NCBI GenBank assembly: GCA_030824555.1
Contig: JAVBXK010000114.1
Span: 1-34,622, forward strand
DNA length: 34,622 bases
DNA from: a bacterium
GTDB taxonomy: Bacteria; Pseudomonadota; Gammaproteobacteria; Burkholderiales; Burkholderiaceae_C
Reading direction: 5' to 3'
The notes under the pieces are model-generated. The model had not been told where the DNA came from, did not search any database, and saw only the letters and a list, made by a program, of their open reading frames with translations. The position numbers and the translations under genes are program-made. The stretch's first letter is position 1; every line of letters begins with the position of its first letter. Positions 31,906 to 34,622 of this stretch are shown in pieces.

Positions 31906-34622
31906 ATGACCGTTGACGCTGCCATCAGCCACTTCTTCCTGCTTCGAGAAGGGGAGCCCACCCTTTTGCTGATGGGCAGCCACGACCCTTGGCTGGTGGC
32001 CTTGTCTGTCACCGTGGCCGTTCTCACGTCGGTGATGACGCTGCAGCTGGCAGCGATGGGGCGCCGTGTGACGTCACCCGCCCTGCGTCGCGTCTTGCTG
32101 TGGGCAGGGGCGGTTGCCATGGGGGGCGGTGTGTGGGCCATGCATTTCATTGGCATGCTCGCCTTTCGCTTGTGCACCAAGGTGGACTACAGCACAGGCC
32201 TCACTGTGATGTCGCTGGTGCCTTCGGTGGCGGCGTCTGCCGTGGCGCTCCAGTTGCTGAGCCGCCGAGTGCTGACGTGGTGGAGTTGGGTGGTGGGCGG
32301 TGTGCTGGTGGGCGCGGGCATCGGGGCCATGCACTACACCGGCATGGCGGCCATGCAAATGTCGGCCCAGCTGCGCTACGACCCGATGTGGTTCGCAGCG
32401 TCCATCTTGTTTGCAGTGGCCCTGGCCATGCTGGCCCTGTGGATTCGGTTTGGAATGGTTGGGCGCATCCGCAGCCGCGTGGCCATCCCGCTGGCCGGGT
32501 GCGTCATGGGCGGCGCCATCTCTGGCATGCACTACATCGCCATGGCAGCGGCCCGGTTCGTCGGCACGCCTGACAACCCTTGTGCCACGCAAAGCAACCA
32601 CGACGCCCTGGCCCTGGGCATCGCGCTCACCACCATGGTGCTGGTCGCCGTGGTGGCGGGGGCCGGGGGACTGTTGCGGTACCGCAGCCTGATGCAGGGC
32701 CTGCAACAAGCGCAGCAACGCACACAGGTGATGCTCGACACCGCCGTGGACGGCATCGTGTCCATCGACGCCAAGGGCAACATCCAGGCGTTCAACCACG
32801 CGGCCGAGCGCCTGTTTGGCTGGCGCGCCGACGAAGTCATGGGCCGCAATGTGAAGCTGCTGATGCCCTCGCCCGACAGGGAACGGCACGACGGTTACCT
32901 GGCCCATCACGTCGAAACGGGCAAGACCAGCATCATCGGCGTGGGGCGGGACGTGACAGGGGTGCACAAAGACGGCACGCCGCTGGCCATTCGCCTGGGC
33001 ATCGGGCGCTCCGAGTTCAACGGGGTGCCATTTTTCACGGCATTTGTATCCGACATCAGCCAGCGTCAGCGCATGGAGCAGGCTTTGCGCGACAGCGAAC
33101 AGCAGTTTCGCGACCTGCTGGCCAACAGCCCTGGGGTGATGTTCCGCAGCCGTGCCGATGCGCATTGGAGCAAAGTGGTGATCGGCGAGGCCGTGGCAGA
33201 CCTGACCGGCTATCCTGCCGACGAGTTCTTGAGTGGGCAGCGGCACATCATCGAACTGGTTCCGACGGAAGAGCGCGAAGGGGTGCGGCAGCGGATTCTG
33301 GACAGCATCGCGCGCGGGGAGCCGTATGCCGTCGAACACAGGCTGCGCACGCGGGACGGGAGCTTGCGCTGGGTGTCAGAGCGCGGGCGCGGGGTGTGGG
33401 GCCCGGCCGGTGAGCTGCGCTGGATCGACGGGGTGATGCTGGACATCACGGCCGCCAAACAGCTGGAAGACGAACTCAAATTCGCCAAAACACAGGCCGA
33501 AGAGGCCGCTGACACCAAGAGCGCCTTCCTGGCCAACATGAGCCATGAAATCCGCACCCCCATGAACGCGATCCTGGGATTCACCGACATCCTGCTCGAC
33601 ACCTCGCTCACGGCGGCACAGCGCAAGCACCTCACCACTGTGCGCACCGCAGGGCGTTCCCTGCTGGGGCTGCTCAACAACATCCTGGACACCGCTAAAC
33701 TTGACAAAGGCGCGGTGGAACTGGAGGCACTGGACTTTTCGCTGCGCGAGGTCTGCCGCCACTTGCTCGACTCCTTGCGCCTGGCGGCCCAGCGCAAAGG
33801 CCTGTTTGTGCAGAAAGACTACCCCGCTGACGTGCCCGAATTCTTCGTGGGCGACGCGCTGCGGGTGCAACAGATTCTGGTCAACCTGGTAGGCAACGCC
33901 ATCAAGTTCACTGAACAAGGCGGCGTGACGCTGCGGGTGCAAACCGACAACGGCGGGGTCCGCCTGTCGGTCATCGACACGGGCATTGGCATTGCCCCTG
34001 AGCGGATCGGCCACATTTTTGATGCCTTCGCGCAGGCCGACGCCTCCACCACCCGGCGCTTTGGGGGCACCGGGCTGGGCACCACCATTGCCCGCCAGCT
34101 CACCGAGCTGATGGGTGGGCGCATCTGGGTCGAAAGCGAGCTGGGCCGAGGCAGTGCCTTCCACATCTGGCTGCCGCTGTCGGAGGGGCAACCCGTGCGG
34201 GACGACCAGATCGACCAGGGTCCCGTGCTGCCGGCACTGAACATTCTGGTGGCCGATGACGTGGCACAGAACGGCGAACTGCTGCAACTTGTGCTGGGCA
34301 GGGACGGGCATCAGGTGCAGGTGGTGAGCGACGGTCTACAAGCGGTGCAAGCCGTGACGCAAGCGCCCCAGGGCCACTTCGACGCCGTACTGATGGACGT
34401 GCACATGCCCCACCTCGATGGACTGGAGGCCTCCCGCCGCATCAGGGCGTTCGAAAAAGCGCAAGGGCGCCAACGCACCCCCATCATCGCGTTGACCGCC
34501 AGCGTGCTTGAAGAAGACCGCCAGGCGTCCATCGCTGCCGAAATGGACGGTTTTGCAGTCAAACCGGTCGATTTGCCCCGGCTGCGCGCCGAGCTGGCAC
34601 ACGTGCTGAGGTGGGTGCCCAC
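31906..34622 (+). CDS. MHYT-PAS-PAS hybrid histidine kinase with a FixL-like haem PAS (C-terminus outside window)
   Basis: 905 residues are visible from ATG 31906; AGGAAA lies 11 nt upstream. Residues 25-260 form a seven-helix MHYT sensor with the motifs MHFIGM, MHYTGM and MHYIAM, a domain proposed to bind copper and sense gases. PAS1 (about 275-385) carries a FixL-like haem signature: RHDGY with H328, then IIGVGR with R348, 20 residues on as in FixL. PAS2 (about 395-515) ends in a PAC block (RTRDGSLRWV). HisKA has H547 in [15 protein letters not shown]. The ATPase has [11 protein letters not shown] and GGTGLGTTIARQL. A receiver domain has D831 in VLMDVHMPHLDG. The protein probably senses oxygen or nitric oxide at the membrane. 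An HPt or second receiver may follow beyond the window. Confidence 0.9.
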   Translation, partial: MTVDAAISHFFLLREGEPTLLLMGSHDPWLVALSVTVAVLTSVMTLQLAAMGRRVTSPALRRVLLWAGAVAMGGGVWAMHFIGMLAFRLCTKVDYSTGLTVMSLVPSVAASAVALQLLSRRVLTWWSWVVGGVLVGAGIGAMHYTGMAAMQMSAQLRYDPMWFAASILFAVALAMLALWIRFGMVGRIRSRVAIPLAGCVMGGAISGMHYIAMAAARFVGTPDNPCATQSNHDALALGIALTTMVLVAVVAGAGGLLRYRSLMQGLQQAQQRTQVMLDTAVDGIVSIDAKGNIQAFNHAAERLFGWRADEVMGRNVKLLMPSPDRERHDGYLAHHVETGKTSIIGVGRDVTGVHKDGTPLAIRLGIGRSEFNGVPFFTAFVSDISQRQRMEQALRDSEQQFRDLLANSPGVMFRSRADAHWSKVVIGEAVADLTGYPADEFLSGQRHIIELVPTEEREGVRQRILDSIARGEPYAVEHRLRTRDGSLRWVSERGRGVWGPAGELRWIDGVMLDITAAKQLEDELKFAKTQAEEAADTKSAFLANMSHEIRTPMNAILGFTDILLDTSLTAAQRKHLTTVRTAGRSLLGLLNNILDTAKLDKGAVELEALDFSLREVCRHLLDSLRLAAQRKGLFVQKDYPADVPEFFVGDALRVQQILVNLVGNAIKFTEQGGVTLRVQTDNGGVRLSVIDTGIGIAPERIGHIFDAFAQADASTTRRFGGTGLGTTIARQLTELMGGRIWVESELGRGSAFHIWLPLSEGQPVRDDQIDQGPVLPALNILVADDVAQNGELLQLVLGRDGHQVQVVSDGLQAVQAVTQAPQGHFDAVLMDVHMPHLDGLEASRRIRAFEKAQGRQRTPIIALTASVLEEDRQASIAAEMDGFAVKPVDLPRLRAELAHVLRWVP

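Overview
The window is high-GC, gene-dense DNA that looks like a member of the Burkholderiales, most likely the family Comamonadaceae (Hydrogenophaga/Rhodoferax-like). This is inferred from codon use, from gene content (YghU, TrhO, DUF6172, RhlE, tandem DUF4398/OmpA lipoproteins, many hybrid histidine kinases) and from a dispersed short palindromic repeat of a type I associate with that family. No rRNA, tRNA, CRISPR array, phage gene or transposase was recognised.

Layout. 1-6812 (minus): the N-terminal 1273 residues of a giant Ig-like/SwmB/beta-strand-repeat protein without a Sec signal. It is preceded by a 33-codon leader ORF whose stop overlaps its start, then an OmpR-type response regulator and a 7TMR-DISM histidine kinase that overlap by 16 bp. 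This block is visibly less GC-rich than the rest. 6813-7550 holds no convincing gene. 7551-11191: GAF-GGDEF diguanylate cyclase, membrane rhodanese, yghU, a small HTH protein and a dienelactone hydrolase. 11433-17693: telA and yiaA (plus) face a tight minus-strand operon encoding an anchored solute-binding protein, a lipoprotein fusing a solute-binding domain to a vWA domain, and two paralogous XpaC-like membrane proteins. 17765-20571 (minus): trhO, a patatin-like lipoprotein and a carboxylesterase. 20655-22993 (plus): a probably frameshifted hypothetical gene, two DUF4398-type lipoproteins (the second with an OmpA domain) and a zinc-ribbon protein. 23080-28726 (minus): an HMG-CoA-lyase/CoA-transferase fusion, a hybrid histidine kinase with a PhnD-like periplasmic protein, and a DUF6172 protein. 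28864-34622 (plus): rhlE, an orphan receiver-HPt protein that looks like the tail of a lost hybrid kinase, and an MHYT-PAS-PAS hybrid kinase running off the window.

The best candidate for an undescribed system is 11433-17693. TelA and YiaA are paired with two XpaC-like membrane proteins and two periplasmic solute-binding-type proteins, one fused to a vWA domain with an intact MIDAS site, and no transporter permease or ATPase is nearby. This suggests an envelope stress or ion-sensing complex rather than an importer. Other points of interest are seven copies of the palindromic repeat, several of which supply start or stop codons of neighbouring genes; a FixL-like haem-binding signature in the MHYT kinase; and the fused HMGL/CaiB enzyme.
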